Program-made: the position numbers and the translations under genes | Part shown: positions 34,434 to 43,478 of the stretch, piece by piece | Layout: every line of letters starts with the position of its first letter | How positions within the stretch are numbered: the stretch's first letter is position 1 | NCBI GenBank assembly: GCA_964556565.1 | Contig: CAZKWF010000003.1 | Location: forward strand, 1-55,116 | Reading direction: 5' to 3' | Source of the DNA: SOJZ01 sp964556565 | Lineage (GTDB): Archaea > Thermoproteota > Bathyarchaeia > Bathyarchaeales > Bathyarchaeaceae | DNA: 55,116 nucleotides | The notes under the pieces: generated by a model | Databases searched by the model: none | What the model saw: the letters and a program-made list of their open reading frames with translations, nothing else | What the model was told of the DNA's origin: nothing

Positions 34434-35711
34434 TTAAAGTTTTTCTCTTGGCGAGAGATCCATCATCGTGAAACCGGAAACCATTTTTGGATAGAAATCC
34501 GTGGATTTTTCAGGCATCCTTTCATGGTTCTGCGCTATTTTCAAAACCATTTCCGGAGTTGTTGGATTAACCAAGAATACTAACTTGGCTTCTCCCTTAC
34601 GCACTTTCTCCATAACGTCCTTTATCCATCTCACGTATAGTATCTCCTCATCAATTTTCAGTTCACCCGTTTTCATGATTGCTCTGAAGATTACCTCTCT
34701 CAAAATAGTTACGTCAAGAGAACGATACTCATCCGACCAAGCAGTATTCATGAACTGAGAAACAGCTTTCTCATCTTTCAACAACAAACCATAAGACCGT
34801 TTTCCATCATAAACGCAGAAAGCATGCTCCATCTTGTGACTTTCCAGAAAACTTCTCAAAACTTCAGCGCTAGAATTGATTTTTGAGACTGTGAAGAACT
34901 TCTTTAACTCCTGCAAAATATCACGAGTCAGCTCGATTTTTTTCAGAAGACGATGTGTTGGCAAGACAATCAATCCTTCATCTTGTACAGGAACCATGTA
35001 GCTCATCCGAAAGTTAAATGCTGAGTCTTCCGTCCATCCTTCTTGTCTGCGTCTTTCATCTCTGTACGCAATAGCCGTCTCATATCTATGATGCCCATCA
35101 GCAATCACAAACTGTTTATCTATCACAGCTTCTTGAACCAACTTTATCTTTTCTTGATCGGTCAATTTCCAGACAAGATTTCTAACATTTAAGGAGTCTT
35201 TAACGTCTATTAGCGGAACTGTTTTTGTGATTTCTGCGAAAAGGTTAACGGTTATCTTCTCTGGATCTGGGTAAAGCAGAAATCCGGTTTCGAGGTTCTT
35301 CTGGGTCGCCCGAAGCATGTTCAATCGGTCAATTTTCGGTCCTTTATGAGTGGTTTCGTGTGGAAGAACTTTGTTTTCCACATAAGGATGTAGGCGTAGA
35401 GCTGCAATGAATCCTGTGCGGGTATAGGTTTTTCCCAAGAGTTCGAACTCTTGTCTGTAGACAAAAATTGCAGGTTCGTTGTCCTTTTTTAGTATCCCTT
35501 CATTCATCCATTGGCGTATTCGTTGCTTGGCTATTTCGTATCTGTTTTCTTCCATTGGCAGGGTTAGTCGGCAGTAGTTATACAATGACTTTTCATAATA
35601 TTTCCTCTGCATATCAGAGTCAATTTTGTCGTAGGGTTGAGCGATTAGATTCTCGTAGCTGCCTGCTTTCTCAGTGTATCGTACTGCTCGGAATGGCCTA
35701 ATTTCGACCAT
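34434..35711 (-). CDS. DUF1015-family protein, SerA-linked
   Basis: The DUF1015 pattern is clear: RPFRAVRY near the start, LPHETTHKGPKIDRL (about 116-130), FVIADGHHRYETA (about 200-212) and a conserved C-terminal half. 425 residues is normal. The biochemical activity is not established to my knowledge, but this family often sits beside serA and the serine aminotransferase, as here: its start is 10 bp after the serA stop and the aminotransferase is the next gene. A role in serine or phosphoserine metabolism is therefore the best guess, for example a missing phosphatase step. Confidence 0.85.
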   Translation of the reverse strand: MVEIRPFRAVRYTEKAGSYENLIAQPYDKIDSDMQRKYYEKSLYNYCRLTLPMEENRYEIAKQRIRQWMNEGILKKDNEPAIFVYRQEFELLGKTYTRTGFIAALRLHPYVENKVLPHETTHKGPKIDRLNMLRATQKNLETGFLLYPDPEKITVNLFAEITKTVPLIDVKDSLNVRNLVWKLTDQEKIKLVQEAVIDKQFVIADGHHRYETAIAYRDERRRQEGWTEDSAFNFRMSYMVPVQDEGLIVLPTHRLLKKIELTRDILQELKKFFTVSKINSSAEVLRSFLESHKMEHAFCVYDGKRSYGLLLKDEKAVSQFMNTAWSDEYRSLDVTILREVIFRAIMKTGELKIDEEILYVRWIKDVMEKVRKGEAKLVFLVNPTTPEMVLKIAQNHERMPEKSTDFYPKMVSGFTMMDLSPREKL

Positions 35712-35721
35712 ACAGTTCGGC

Positions 35722-36621
35722 TCACTTGAGTTTTTCCAGTTCTTCGATCACTCTTTCAGCTATTTGCACACCTGCCCTTAATTGCGCCTCTTTAGTTTGA
35801 GCACCAATATGAGGTGTGGCATAGACATTTTCAAGGGTTAATAGCTTGTGTTTCCCAGGTGGTTCTTCTTCAAAAACGTCTACTGCTGCGGCTTTGACTT
35901 TGCCTGAAACAAGCGCTTGGTATAGCGCTTCTTGGTCAACCACTCCGCCCCGTGAACAGTCAATTATCATAACTCCTTCCTTCATCATGTTGAACTCTCT
36001 TGTCGACAACATATGTCTAGTTTCTGGAGTCAGTGGGATATGGATTGAGATAAAGTCAGCTTTCGGAAGCATCTCTTTCAGAGAAACAAATCGGTCGTAA
36101 ACTCGGCTTCTCACAACAATTACTTTCATGCCTAGGGCCAATGCCAGTTTTTCAACGATTTTCGCAATGTTTCCATAGCCTATCAACCCAAGGGTTTTCC
36201 CATGGACTTCTACGCCTTTAAGTTCCTTCTTTGCCCATTTTCCCTCACGAAGAGTGACAGTCCCTTTGACTATGCCTCTTGAAAGGGCCAGCAAGTGACC
36301 AAATGCCAACTCGGCGACACTAATTGAGGATGCTTGCGGAGTGTTCACCACAATGATGCCCATTTCTTCGGCTTTTTCTAAATCGATGTTGTCCAAGCCA
36401 ATGCCCGCGCGTCCAATGACCTTAAGGTTTTGCCCGTTAACAATCAGTTCGCCTTTAACTTTAGTGGCTGATCGAACGACAAGCGCGTCGTATTCACCTA
36501 CGATTCTAGAAAGTTCATCTTTAGGTGTATCCCATGCTTTCGTGGCTTCGTAGCCTTTTTCCTCAAGTAGTTTTATGCCTGCGTCAGCGATTTTGTCACA
36601 AATTAGGATTCTAAATGCCAC
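35722..36621 (-). CDS. serA: D-3-phosphoglycerate dehydrogenase, short form
   Basis: 2-hydroxyacid dehydrogenase fold. NAD-binding GYGNIA (148-153), catalytic R224 in DCSRGGVVD, E253 and H271 in ATPHIGAQT. 299 residues, so it lacks the ACT/regulatory domain of long SerA enzymes. It oxidises 3-phosphoglycerate to 3-phosphohydroxypyruvate, the first step of serine synthesis. The assignment over other hydroxyacid dehydrogenases rests on GRAGIGLDNID and on the linked aminotransferase. It lies 5 bp from the aminotransferase stop and 10 bp from DUF1015. Confidence 0.88.
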   Translation of the reverse strand: MAFRILICDKIADAGIKLLEEKGYEATKAWDTPKDELSRIVGEYDALVVRSATKVKGELIVNGQNLKVIGRAGIGLDNIDLEKAEEMGIIVVNTPQASSISVAELAFGHLLALSRGIVKGTVTLREGKWAKKELKGVEVHGKTLGLIGYGNIAKIVEKLALALGMKVIVVRSRVYDRFVSLKEMLPKADFISIHIPLTPETRHMLSTREFNMMKEGVMIIDCSRGGVVDQEALYQALVSGKVKAAAVDVFEEEPPGKHKLLTLENVYATPHIGAQTKEAQLRAGVQIAERVIEELEKLK

Positions 36622-36626
36622 TGCTC

Positions 36627-37712
36627 TTAAAGCCCCCAGATTTCGTCAATATGCCCGAGGACCTCTTTGATTCCCGCAAGATTCCATTCACCCATGTGGC
36701 CGATACGGAAGGTTTTTTCAGCTAGTTTACCATAGCCATTGGAAATCATAAGATGTCTTTCTGCCAGTTTCTCATTCAGTTCTTTCACGTTTTTTCCTAA
36801 CGTATTTTTGATACAGGTGACTGTTACTGATTCATATCCTGGTTCGGCAAATAATGCGAAATGTTTCTTTGCCCATTTCCGCGTATATTCCGCCATGGCT
36901 TTGTGTCTTTGGTACACGCCTTCAGGTGTTTCCTCCAGCAATAGATTCATTCGCTTGTCAAGTGCATACAAAAGCGAGATATTTGGAGTGAACGGGGTCT
37001 GATGCTTTTTCTCATAATAATCGAAAATGTGAACCAAATTTGTATACATGCCTTGGTTAGGCACTCCCCTAGCCCTTTCTAAGGCCCTATCGCTTACAAT
37101 TCCGACTGCTAATCCTGGAGGCAGAGCGAAACACTTTTGCGTTGAAGCAAAAATGGTGTCACAGCCGATTTCTGACGGCAATAACTTGTCGCCAACCATT
37201 CCGGAAATGCTGTCAATTGCAAGCATTACGTCTGGGTAGTCCTTTCTTACCATTTTTCCTATTTTGTAAATTGGGTTTCGTACTCCTGTTGACGTTTCGT
37301 TGTGGCAAATGGTCAACGTGTCATACTTTGCTGAATCAAGTTTCTCCGCAATCATGTCTGGCTTGATTGCTTTTCCCCACTCTACCTCAAGAAAGTCAAC
37401 TTTTTTACCGCAAGCCTGTATGGCCTTTCCAAACCTTTCTGAGAAGGCTCCGTTAGTGCAAGCGAGGGCTTTTTCTTTCACAATGCTTCTGCCAACTATG
37501 TCGAACCAGAGTGTTCCAGAAGACGTAGTAACAGTCACTTTATAGTTGTTGGGCAATTGAAAGAACTTGTTTAATTTCTCGATTATCCCAGTGTATAATT
37601 CCGTAAACTCTTTGGCGCGATGTCCAATCAAAAAGCGGTTTTGTTCACGGAGCATTTCTGCACTTACTTCGGTTGGCCCAGGTATTAACAGTCTTTTATG
37701 CATTTTCTCCAC
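36627..37712 (-). CDS. Class V aminotransferase (serine-pyruvate/alanine-glyoxylate or phosphoserine type)
   Basis: Fold-type I PLP enzyme: SSGTLWFD phosphate-binding loop near 64-71, PLP-ring aspartate D167 in AIDSISG, and Schiff-base lysine K193 in STQKCFALPPG. 361 residues is typical for the small class V group. With SerA next to it, it may convert phosphohydroxypyruvate plus glutamate to phosphoserine; in archaea the same family also makes serine or glycine from hydroxypyruvate/glyoxylate, and the linked glyoxylate reductase and glycerate kinase would suit that role as well. Confidence 0.9.
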   Translation of the reverse strand: MEKMHKRLLIPGPTEVSAEMLREQNRFLIGHRAKEFTELYTGIIEKLNKFFQLPNNYKVTVTTSSGTLWFDIVGRSIVKEKALACTNGAFSERFGKAIQACGKKVDFLEVEWGKAIKPDMIAEKLDSAKYDTLTICHNETSTGVRNPIYKIGKMVRKDYPDVMLAIDSISGMVGDKLLPSEIGCDTIFASTQKCFALPPGLAVGIVSDRALERARGVPNQGMYTNLVHIFDYYEKKHQTPFTPNISLLYALDKRMNLLLEETPEGVYQRHKAMAEYTRKWAKKHFALFAEPGYESVTVTCIKNTLGKNVKELNEKLAERHLMISNGYGKLAEKTFRIGHMGEWNLAGIKEVLGHIDEIWGL

Positions 37713-37796
37713 CTTTTGTGTGAAGCATTTACAAGAAATGCGATATTTAACCGTTTAGCGCGTTTTTTCATGTTTGATGTTTTGACGAAGAAAAAT

Positions 37797-38822
37797 TCAG
37801 CTTTGCCCTCGAGTTTTTAGGGCTTCTCTGTTTACTAGATTGGGCGGAATTCTTCCCTCAAAAAATGCAATAAGGTTTTCGGCAACCATCTCAGCCATTC
37901 TGGAGCGAGTCTCATGACTACTGCTTGATATATGCGGAGCTACAACAACATTGTCAAGTCTGAGTAATGGATTATCTACTGATGTTGGTTCTTGCTCGAA
38001 AACGTCGAGGGCGGCCCCAGAAATCCATCCTTCTGTCAACGCTTTGTATAGGGCTTTTTCATCCACAACTGATCCCCTTGAATTGTTTATTAGACAGGCT
38101 GTTTTCTTCATCAGCTTCAGCTTTCGCTCATCTATCAGGTGATAAGTTTTCTTCATTAATGGAACATGAATACTGACAAAATCAGATTTTTGGAGGAGTG
38201 TGTCAAGATCTGCGAATTCCAATCCTAATGTCTTTTCCAAATTTGGTTTCCGTGTCGTGCTATAGTAGAGAGTTCTCATGTCGAAACCTGTCGCTCTCTT
38301 CGCAACGGCTGCTCCTATTCTTCCCAAACCTACTATCCCCAGCGTAGCTCCGTAAACGTCTCTGCCCAGAATCATGGTTGGGTGCCAACCCACCTTCCAC
38401 TTTCCAGAGCGGATATACTTGTCCGCCTCTACAACTCTTCGTGCCACGGCCATCAAAAGTGCCCATGCGAAATCCGCAGTGGTTTCAGTTAGCACTCCTG
38501 GCGTGTTTGTAATGCAGATGCCTCTTTTCGTTGCTTCCTTTATGTCAATGTTATCGTATCCAACTGCAAATTGAGCTATTATCTTTAAGTTTGGCGCGGC
38601 ATCAAGAACCTCAGCATCTATTTCGTCTGTTAGAAGCGAGGCTAAAGCGTCTATCTTCGCCGCCTTTTGAATGATCACCTGTTTAGGTGGAGGCTCAGAG
38701 TCAGTCCAGACTTCTGTGTCGAATCGTTTTTTGATGATTCGAAGTCCTCTTTCTGGGAGTTCGCGGGTAACAAACACTTTATGTTTCTGCACGTTCCATT
38801 CCCTCTCAGTGGTCTTCGCCAA
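37797..38822 (-). CDS. Glyoxylate/hydroxypyruvate reductase (D-2-hydroxyacid dehydrogenase)
   Basis: Formate/glycerate dehydrogenase fold with VFVTRELPERGL at the start, NAD(P) loop LGIVGLGRIGAAVA (about 165-178), INNSRGSVVDEKALY with the catalytic Arg, DVFEQEP with the Glu and VAPHISSSSHETR with the His. It reduces glyoxylate or hydroxypyruvate to glycolate or D-glycerate. The neighbouring glycerate kinase makes the second activity likely. TTG at 38822 is the longest start; GTG at 38792, with GAGAGGG 8 bp before it, is equally good and would give VQKHKVFVT as the N-terminus. Confidence 0.88.
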   Translation of the reverse strand: MAKTTEREWNVQKHKVFVTRELPERGLRIIKKRFDTEVWTDSEPPPKQVIIQKAAKIDALASLLTDEIDAEVLDAAPNLKIIAQFAVGYDNIDIKEATKRGICITNTPGVLTETTADFAWALLMAVARRVVEADKYIRSGKWKVGWHPTMILGRDVYGATLGIVGLGRIGAAVAKRATGFDMRTLYYSTTRKPNLEKTLGLEFADLDTLLQKSDFVSIHVPLMKKTYHLIDERKLKLMKKTACLINNSRGSVVDEKALYKALTEGWISGAALDVFEQEPTSVDNPLLRLDNVVVAPHISSSSHETRSRMAEMVAENLIAFFEGRIPPNLVNREALKTRGQS

Positions 38823-38908
38823 TCTCTTATCCCTATCAATTTATTGCACTTACTGATAAAACGTTAAAGGAAAAGAACCTTTACATGAACCATATGTGAG
38901 GAGATAGG

Positions 38909-40288
38909 ATGGTTGAAATCAAAAACAAAGAAGAGCTCATAAACAATTCAGAATCACCCCTCGATAGAAAAGCTAGAAAATTAGCACTAAACAGCCTCGA
39001 AACAGCATTGAGAGCTGCTGATCCCAGAGGTATCGTCAAATCCAAGGTCAAGCTGAAAGAAAGCCTTCTTACAATTGATAGGCACCAGTTTGATTTGAAG
39101 AAATTCAACAAAATATTTGTGGTCGGCGGTGGCAAAGCCAGCGGTTCAATGGCCGAAGCATTGGAGATTATTCTGAAAGATCGTATAACTGACGGGACTC
39201 TAAATGTTCCTTATGCCCACAGCCATTATAAAGTTCAACGAATCAAACTTCAAGAGGCAAGTCACCCGGTTCCAGATGAAGCTGGGGTGAAAGGCACAAG
39301 ACGTATGTTAGATTTAGTTAGTCATGCTGATGAGAACGATCTTATTATCTGTCTGATATCCGGCGGAGGTTCAAGCTTGATGCCTTTACCCCACGACGGA
39401 ATATCTCTTCAAGATAAGAAAATGGTTACAGAAGCCTTACTCAAATCGGGAGCCCCAATAAATGAAATAAACGCTGTGCGCAAACACATCTCAGATTTCA
39501 AGGGTGGATGGCTGGCAAAAAAGGCGTATCCAGCCACGTTCATAAACCTGCTTCTTTCCGACGTGGTGGGTGATCCCCTAGATGCTATAGCATCAGGACC
39601 CGCTGTTCCCGATTCCACCACATTTCAAGATGCCATCGAAGTTCTGAAAAAATATATGTTATGGGACAAGATTCCAGAGTCGGTGAAAAAGGCTCTGCTT
39701 AACGGCGAGAAGGGACTTGTATCAGAGACCCCAAAAGCAGACGACGTTGCATTCAAGAAAGTCTACAATTTTATTGTTGGGAACAATCGTTCAGCAAGCC
39801 TTGCTGCTTACGACAAGCTTCGTGACGCAGGGCTCAATACGCTTTTTCTCACTTCATATATGGAAGGTGAAGCCCGACATGTGGGGAGAATGTTTGCCGC
39901 CATTGTGCGAGAAATTGTAGCGTCGGGAAAACCGATTCCAAAACCTTCTGGCATAGTGGCTGGAGGCGAAACCACTGTAACGGTCCTTGGTAAGGGAGCT
40001 GGAGGTCGAAACCAAGAAATCGCGTTAGGAGCCGCCTTGAAGATAGACAGGGTAGAAGGAGCAGTTATCGCGTCGATAAGCACAGACGGGGTAGATGGAC
40101 CAACCGACGCTGCTGGGGCATTAGCAGATGGAAAAACGATATTCCGTTCTCGAGAGTTAGAGTTAAACGCGGAAGAGTTACTTGCGGACAACAATTCGTA
40201 TGCTTTTTTCTCTGAGTTAGACGACCTCATCTTTACAGGACCAACAGGCACAAATGTCAATGACATCTCAGTAATAGTGGTGATATAA
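38909..40288 (+). CDS. gckA: Glycerate 2-kinase, MOFRL family
   Basis: 459 residues of the GckA/MOFRL type: VVGGGKASGSMAEALE near 70-85, ISGGGSSLMPLP (about 150-161), INAVRKHIS with GGWLA, and the C-terminal MOFRL end with STDGVDGPTDAAGALADG and PTGTNVNDI. It phosphorylates D-glycerate to 2-phosphoglycerate, feeding glycolysis. It is divergent from the reductase that can make the substrate, with 86 bp between them. A GAGGAGATAGG ribosome binding site precedes the ATG at 38909. Confidence 0.93.
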   Translation: MVEIKNKEELINNSESPLDRKARKLALNSLETALRAADPRGIVKSKVKLKESLLTIDRHQFDLKKFNKIFVVGGGKASGSMAEALEIILKDRITDGTLNVPYAHSHYKVQRIKLQEASHPVPDEAGVKGTRRMLDLVSHADENDLIICLISGGGSSLMPLPHDGISLQDKKMVTEALLKSGAPINEINAVRKHISDFKGGWLAKKAYPATFINLLLSDVVGDPLDAIASGPAVPDSTTFQDAIEVLKKYMLWDKIPESVKKALLNGEKGLVSETPKADDVAFKKVYNFIVGNNRSASLAAYDKLRDAGLNTLFLTSYMEGEARHVGRMFAAIVREIVASGKPIPKPSGIVAGGETTVTVLGKGAGGRNQEIALGAALKIDRVEGAVIASISTDGVDGPTDAAGALADGKTIFRSRELELNAEELLADNNSYAFFSELDDLIFTGPTGTNVNDISVIVVI

Positions 40289-40390
40289 CAATAGAGAGCG
40301 TGTCCATGAATGAGCCCTTATAGGGTGTGTGCGAAACAGTAAATGTTATGAGCGAAATAGCTATGAAACAGAACTCTGAGAGGACTATCC

Positions 40391-41758
40391 ATGAAGAAGA
40401 AGTTTGATGCAATTGTGGTTGGTGCTGGAACTGGAGGATGCATGGCCGCGAAAACCGTGGCGGATGCTGGATTTGAAGTGTGTCTAATCGACCGGAAAAG
40501 AAGAGAAAATGTTGGAGACAAAGTTTGTGGAGACGCCATAGGTAAACATCACTTTGACAACCTTGGATTAAGCTATCCTGTAGGGGAAGAGCTGGAGCGC
40601 GAGATGGTTGGAGTTAAGGTTTATTCACCTGATGTGGAAACTGTTTTCAAAGTTGAAGGAGAAAGCCTCTACGGGTTCATGGTCAACCGTTACCTCTTTG
40701 GACAAAGATTGTTAAAAATCGCAACCGACGCAGGAGCAACTTTCGAGGAATCAACTCAAGCATTGAAACCCATAATAAAAGATCATTTTATCACTGGAGT
40801 CTTAACAAAGAGTCTGAAAACAGGAGAAGAGGCCACGTTATCTAGTCAAGTTGTTGTAGAGGCAAGCGGTCTTTTAAGTGCCTTACGTACGAAACTTCCT
40901 CCTGAAATCGGAATTGACACAACCATTCACAAAGAAGACGTTATTGTCTGTTATAGAGAGATTCGTAAAGTAAAACAACAAATCCCTGATTCAAATTTTT
41001 GTGAGATTTATCTTAATCCCCAATTTGCCCCAGGAGGATATTCTTGGGTTTTTCCGGAAAGCGAGACAAAAGTTAACGTAGGCTTAGGAGTAGTTGCATC
41101 TGGTGGTTCTCCAAACCCAAAAAAACAGCTTTATGACTGCATTCTGTCCAAACAACTGTTCAAGGACTCGTCCATTGTGACAGGTGGTGGAGGACAGGTT
41201 CCAACTCGTAGACCCCTAGATTGTATGACTGGAAATGGTGTTACCATCATTGGAGACGCTGCCTGTCAAGTAAACCCTATTCACGGTGGTGGAATAGGGC
41301 CATCCATGATGGGAGGCGCAACAGCTGGAAAAACAATCATCGAGGCTATGGGCAACGACGATGTAAGTCGAAGTGGGTTGTGGCCATACAATGCCAGCTA
41401 TATGCAGTCTTATGGAGCTAAGCAAGCAGGTCTTGATGTTTTCCGTCTGTTTCTTCAAGGATTGAGTAACGACGACCTAAACTATGGAATGAAGTATCGA
41501 CTGATCACTGAAAAGGACCTTCTCAAAGCAAGCATGGGTGAAGACATTCATCTCAACTTGACCGAAAAAACCGTTCGGGTCCTTAGAGGAGTAAGAAAGC
41601 TCAATTTCCTAAGTAAGCTACGTGAAACAACAAGCTTGATAAAGAGAATGCGTGATCACTATCAGAATTACCCGACTTCACCTCAAGACTTTAGCGAGTG
41701 GAAAAAGAAAACGCGACATTTAGTCCAAGAAGCGGTCAAAATGCGAGTTGCGTCGTGA
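40391..41758 (+). CDS. Geranylgeranyl reductase family protein
   Basis: FAD-binding VVGAGTGGCMAAK (10-22), the family hallmark GDKVCGDAIG (about 40-50), GGYSWVFP (about 215-222), and GDAACQVNPIHGGG with GGATAG. It saturates the double bonds of archaeal isoprenoid chains: membrane lipids, or quinones/dolichol. 455 residues is the family size. A bacterial-type reaction partner (ferredoxin) is usual, and a ferredoxin gene lies at 373-555, though far away. The Dph6 gene starts 2 bp after the stop. Confidence 0.9.
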   Translation: MKKKFDAIVVGAGTGGCMAAKTVADAGFEVCLIDRKRRENVGDKVCGDAIGKHHFDNLGLSYPVGEELEREMVGVKVYSPDVETVFKVEGESLYGFMVNRYLFGQRLLKIATDAGATFEESTQALKPIIKDHFITGVLTKSLKTGEEATLSSQVVVEASGLLSALRTKLPPEIGIDTTIHKEDVIVCYREIRKVKQQIPDSNFCEIYLNPQFAPGGYSWVFPESETKVNVGLGVVASGGSPNPKKQLYDCILSKQLFKDSSIVTGGGGQVPTRRPLDCMTGNGVTIIGDAACQVNPIHGGGIGPSMMGGATAGKTIIEAMGNDDVSRSGLWPYNASYMQSYGAKQAGLDVFRLFLQGLSNDDLNYGMKYRLITEKDLLKASMGEDIHLNLTEKTVRVLRGVRKLNFLSKLRETTSLIKRMRDHYQNYPTSPQDFSEWKKKTRHLVQEAVKMRVAS

Positions 41759-41760
41759 CC

Positions 41761-42447
41761 ATGCGTGTTTCAGTGCTGGTTACCGGCGGCAAGGACTCCG
41801 CGTTAGCACTTCATCGCGTGTCGAAAGAGGGTTATCAAGTAGAACATCTTGTCGCTATGCTTCCTCAAAGTGAAGACAGTTGGATGTTTCATTCTCTCAA
41901 CATTCATTTGGTCGACCTCTTTGCTGAAGCTGCGCGAATTCCACTGGTGAAGGCTGAAACCGCTGGAATCAAAGAAACGGAGCTAAAAGACCTCAAGAAT
42001 CTGCTCGCAACCCTTGACATAGAATGCGTTGTATCCGGGGCAATCTCGTCGCAATACCAGAAGAAGCGAATCGACAAAATCTGCCGAGAACTGAACCTAA
42101 AATCTATTACTCCCCTCTGGCACGAGGACCCAAAACAACTGCTGAAAGAAATCATCCATCTCAATTTTGACGTCATTATTGTGGGCGCATACGCATATGG
42201 TTTCGATCAGAGCTGGCTTGGAAGAAAAATTGACTCGACAACGCTAGATGATCTCAGTGAGTTGAACAGGCAGTATCAAATATCTCTAGTCGGTGAGGGG
42301 GGTGAATACGAAACTTTGGTCCTTGATGCACCGTTTTTTCGGAAAAAAATGCAATTGCTTCGGGTCGAGAAGGTTTGGGAAGATCATAGCGGATGCTTGT
42401 TCGTAAAAGAAGCTAAGCTTGTGGAGAAAGTTGAAAAGGTTCGTTGA
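41761..42447 (+). CDS. dph6: Diphthine--ammonia ligase
   Basis: Adenine-nucleotide alpha-hydrolase fold: LVTGGKDSALALHR (PP-loop, residues 7-20), VSGAISSQYQKKRID (about 96-110) and the diagnostic EGGEYETLVLDAPFF (about 180-194). It makes the last step of diphthamide synthesis on elongation factor 2, amidating diphthine. 228 residues. I moved the start from the frame's GTG at 41698 to ATG at 41761, because the first 21 residues of the longer frame overlap the previous gene and MRVSVLVTGG matches the family N-terminus. Confidence 0.93.
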   Translation: MRVSVLVTGGKDSALALHRVSKEGYQVEHLVAMLPQSEDSWMFHSLNIHLVDLFAEAARIPLVKAETAGIKETELKDLKNLLATLDIECVVSGAISSQYQKKRIDKICRELNLKSITPLWHEDPKQLLKEIIHLNFDVIIVGAYAYGFDQSWLGRKIDSTTLDDLSELNRQYQISLVGEGGEYETLVLDAPFFRKKMQLLRVEKVWEDHSGCLFVKEAKLVEKVEKVR

Positions 42448-42567
42448 CCTTTTCAGGGTGATATCCACCGCAACATCTCCTTTTTTCAGCTAGAGCGATT
42501 GAAGTGGGCGTTGACAGGTTTTATGGCTGACTTTTGAGATAGTGAAAAACCAAACATTGAAAGACAG

Positions 42568-42579
42568 ACATAAAAATCA
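42568..42579 (+). promoter_or_regulatory. TATA-like promoter of a probable RNA gene
   Basis: ACATAAAAATCA. It lies about 25 bp upstream of the first helix of the structured region, the expected archaeal spacing. Confidence 0.4.
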
Positions 42580-42595
42580 AACATCTATTAGGAAA

Positions 42596-42832
42596 TGCGT
42601 GTGCACAAGTACGCGCACAGGCTATATGCATCGTGAAGAGTGTATGCATTCATTGTGCTAGTTTGGTTGGTTTTGAGGAGTTGCCCTCGGAGCCTGTACC
42701 ACGCCACCCGGGATAAGTCACGTTTGGCTTTCTCTTTATGAGAAGAGCAGGTACGGGATTTATGCGTGCAGAGCAGGTCTTCTGCGGGGGCAACCCCGAA
42801 ACACAAACATATTTTTCAGTTTAAATGATTTA
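42596..42832 (+). ncRNA. Probable structured non-coding RNA
   Basis: No coding frame. Stems seen: TGCGTGT with ACGCGCA (7 pairs, near 42596-42617), TATGCAT twice around 42625-42649, GAGG/CCTC at 42675-42688, an 8-pair long-range stem CCTGTACC (42693-42700) with GGTACGGG (42750-42757) enclosing TTTCTC/GAGAAG, GCAGA/TCTGC near 42768-42785, and CGGGG-GCAA-CCCCG with a GNRA loop at 42785-42798 followed by AAACACAAACATATTTTT, which looks like a terminator. A TATA box lies about 25 bp upstream. I did not recognise RNase P, SRP or 5S RNA. Confidence 0.45.
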
Positions 42833-42898
42833 TGAACCTGAAATGTCCTTTTGCATGCATGCTTCGCGACGTACATACTAGCGCTGCATAGGGTCATT

Positions 42899-43084
42899 CT
42901 ATGTACTCTGCTGCATGTATGCGTCCACAGGTTTCACCTCAACTCGCGTGGGAATGTGGGACAACTTCTTCCCACAATTAGGGCATTCACCATTGAAAAT
43001 TTCAATGATTTCATATGGAGGCTTCAACTCTGCTCCCTCGTAAAGAACAGTGCCACAATCTTGACAAGTTACCCGTTGAGGCAT
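42899..43084 (-). CDS. Small zinc-ribbon protein, 61 aa
   Basis: Two CxxC pairs: CQDCG near residue 6 and CPNCG near residue 33 (with 'GECPNCGKKL'), the zinc-ribbon pattern. The rest is a short strand-rich linker. ATG at 43084 is preferred, with GTG three codons upstream as an alternative. It lies 13 bp downstream of another small zinc protein (43098-43247) on the same strand. Role unknown; such pairs may act in transcription, translation or as protein adaptors. Confidence 0.75.
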   Translation of the reverse strand: MPQRVTCQDCGTVLYEGAELKPPYEIIEIFNGECPNCGKKLSHIPTRVEVKPVDAYMQQST

Positions 43085-43097
43085 CGATCTCACACTT

Positions 43098-43247
43098 CTA
43101 CCATTCGATGTCTTTCTCTGCTATTTTTTGCCAGCAATTCCTGCAGATTGGCTGTCGCTTACCCTTATGGTAGATGTAGACTTCTATGTCTGTGTTCTTG
43201 CATTCACCATTCCAGGGATTTCTACAACGTTCAACATGATGAGCCAT
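43098..43247 (-). CDS. Small zinc-finger protein, 49 aa
   Basis: ATG at 43247 to TAG at 43098. Four metal-type cysteines in two pairs: CRNPWNGEC and CRNCW. The segment KNTDIEVYIYHKGKRQPICRNC is strand-rich between the pairs. It ends with a charged helix AEKDIEW. No named family is recognised, but the cysteine spacing and the position directly before another zinc protein make it a real gene rather than chance. It is too short for many gene finders. Confidence 0.65.
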   Translation of the reverse strand: MAHHVERCRNPWNGECKNTDIEVYIYHKGKRQPICRNCWQKIAEKDIEW

Positions 43248-43478
43248 GGATATTCCTCAAATGGACTTGATCTTTCCACACATTTAAGACAATCCACCGA
43301 ACGTCAAGCGAGAGGGCAGAGGGAGTTAGATGAAAGTAATGCATGCATCTTGAAGAGAAGAAAGAACGTTTCATGCATACATGTCTTGCAAAGTGATTCG
43401 CAATAGCTATTCAGAGTTCATAAGAGATAAGAACAAAGTCTCCTACTCGTTTGCATAAGTAAAAGGAAGAAAAAAGGC

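Noticed and set aside
39808..40266. 152-aa minus-strand frame
   Set aside because: Shadow of glycerate kinase, which is conserved across the stretch.
42596..42832. SRP RNA, RNase P RNA or 5S rRNA
   Set aside because: AGCAGGTC at 42773 recalls SRP helix 8, but the matching GNRA-loop partner is missing; the conserved P4 element of RNase P and 5S consensus segments are absent.
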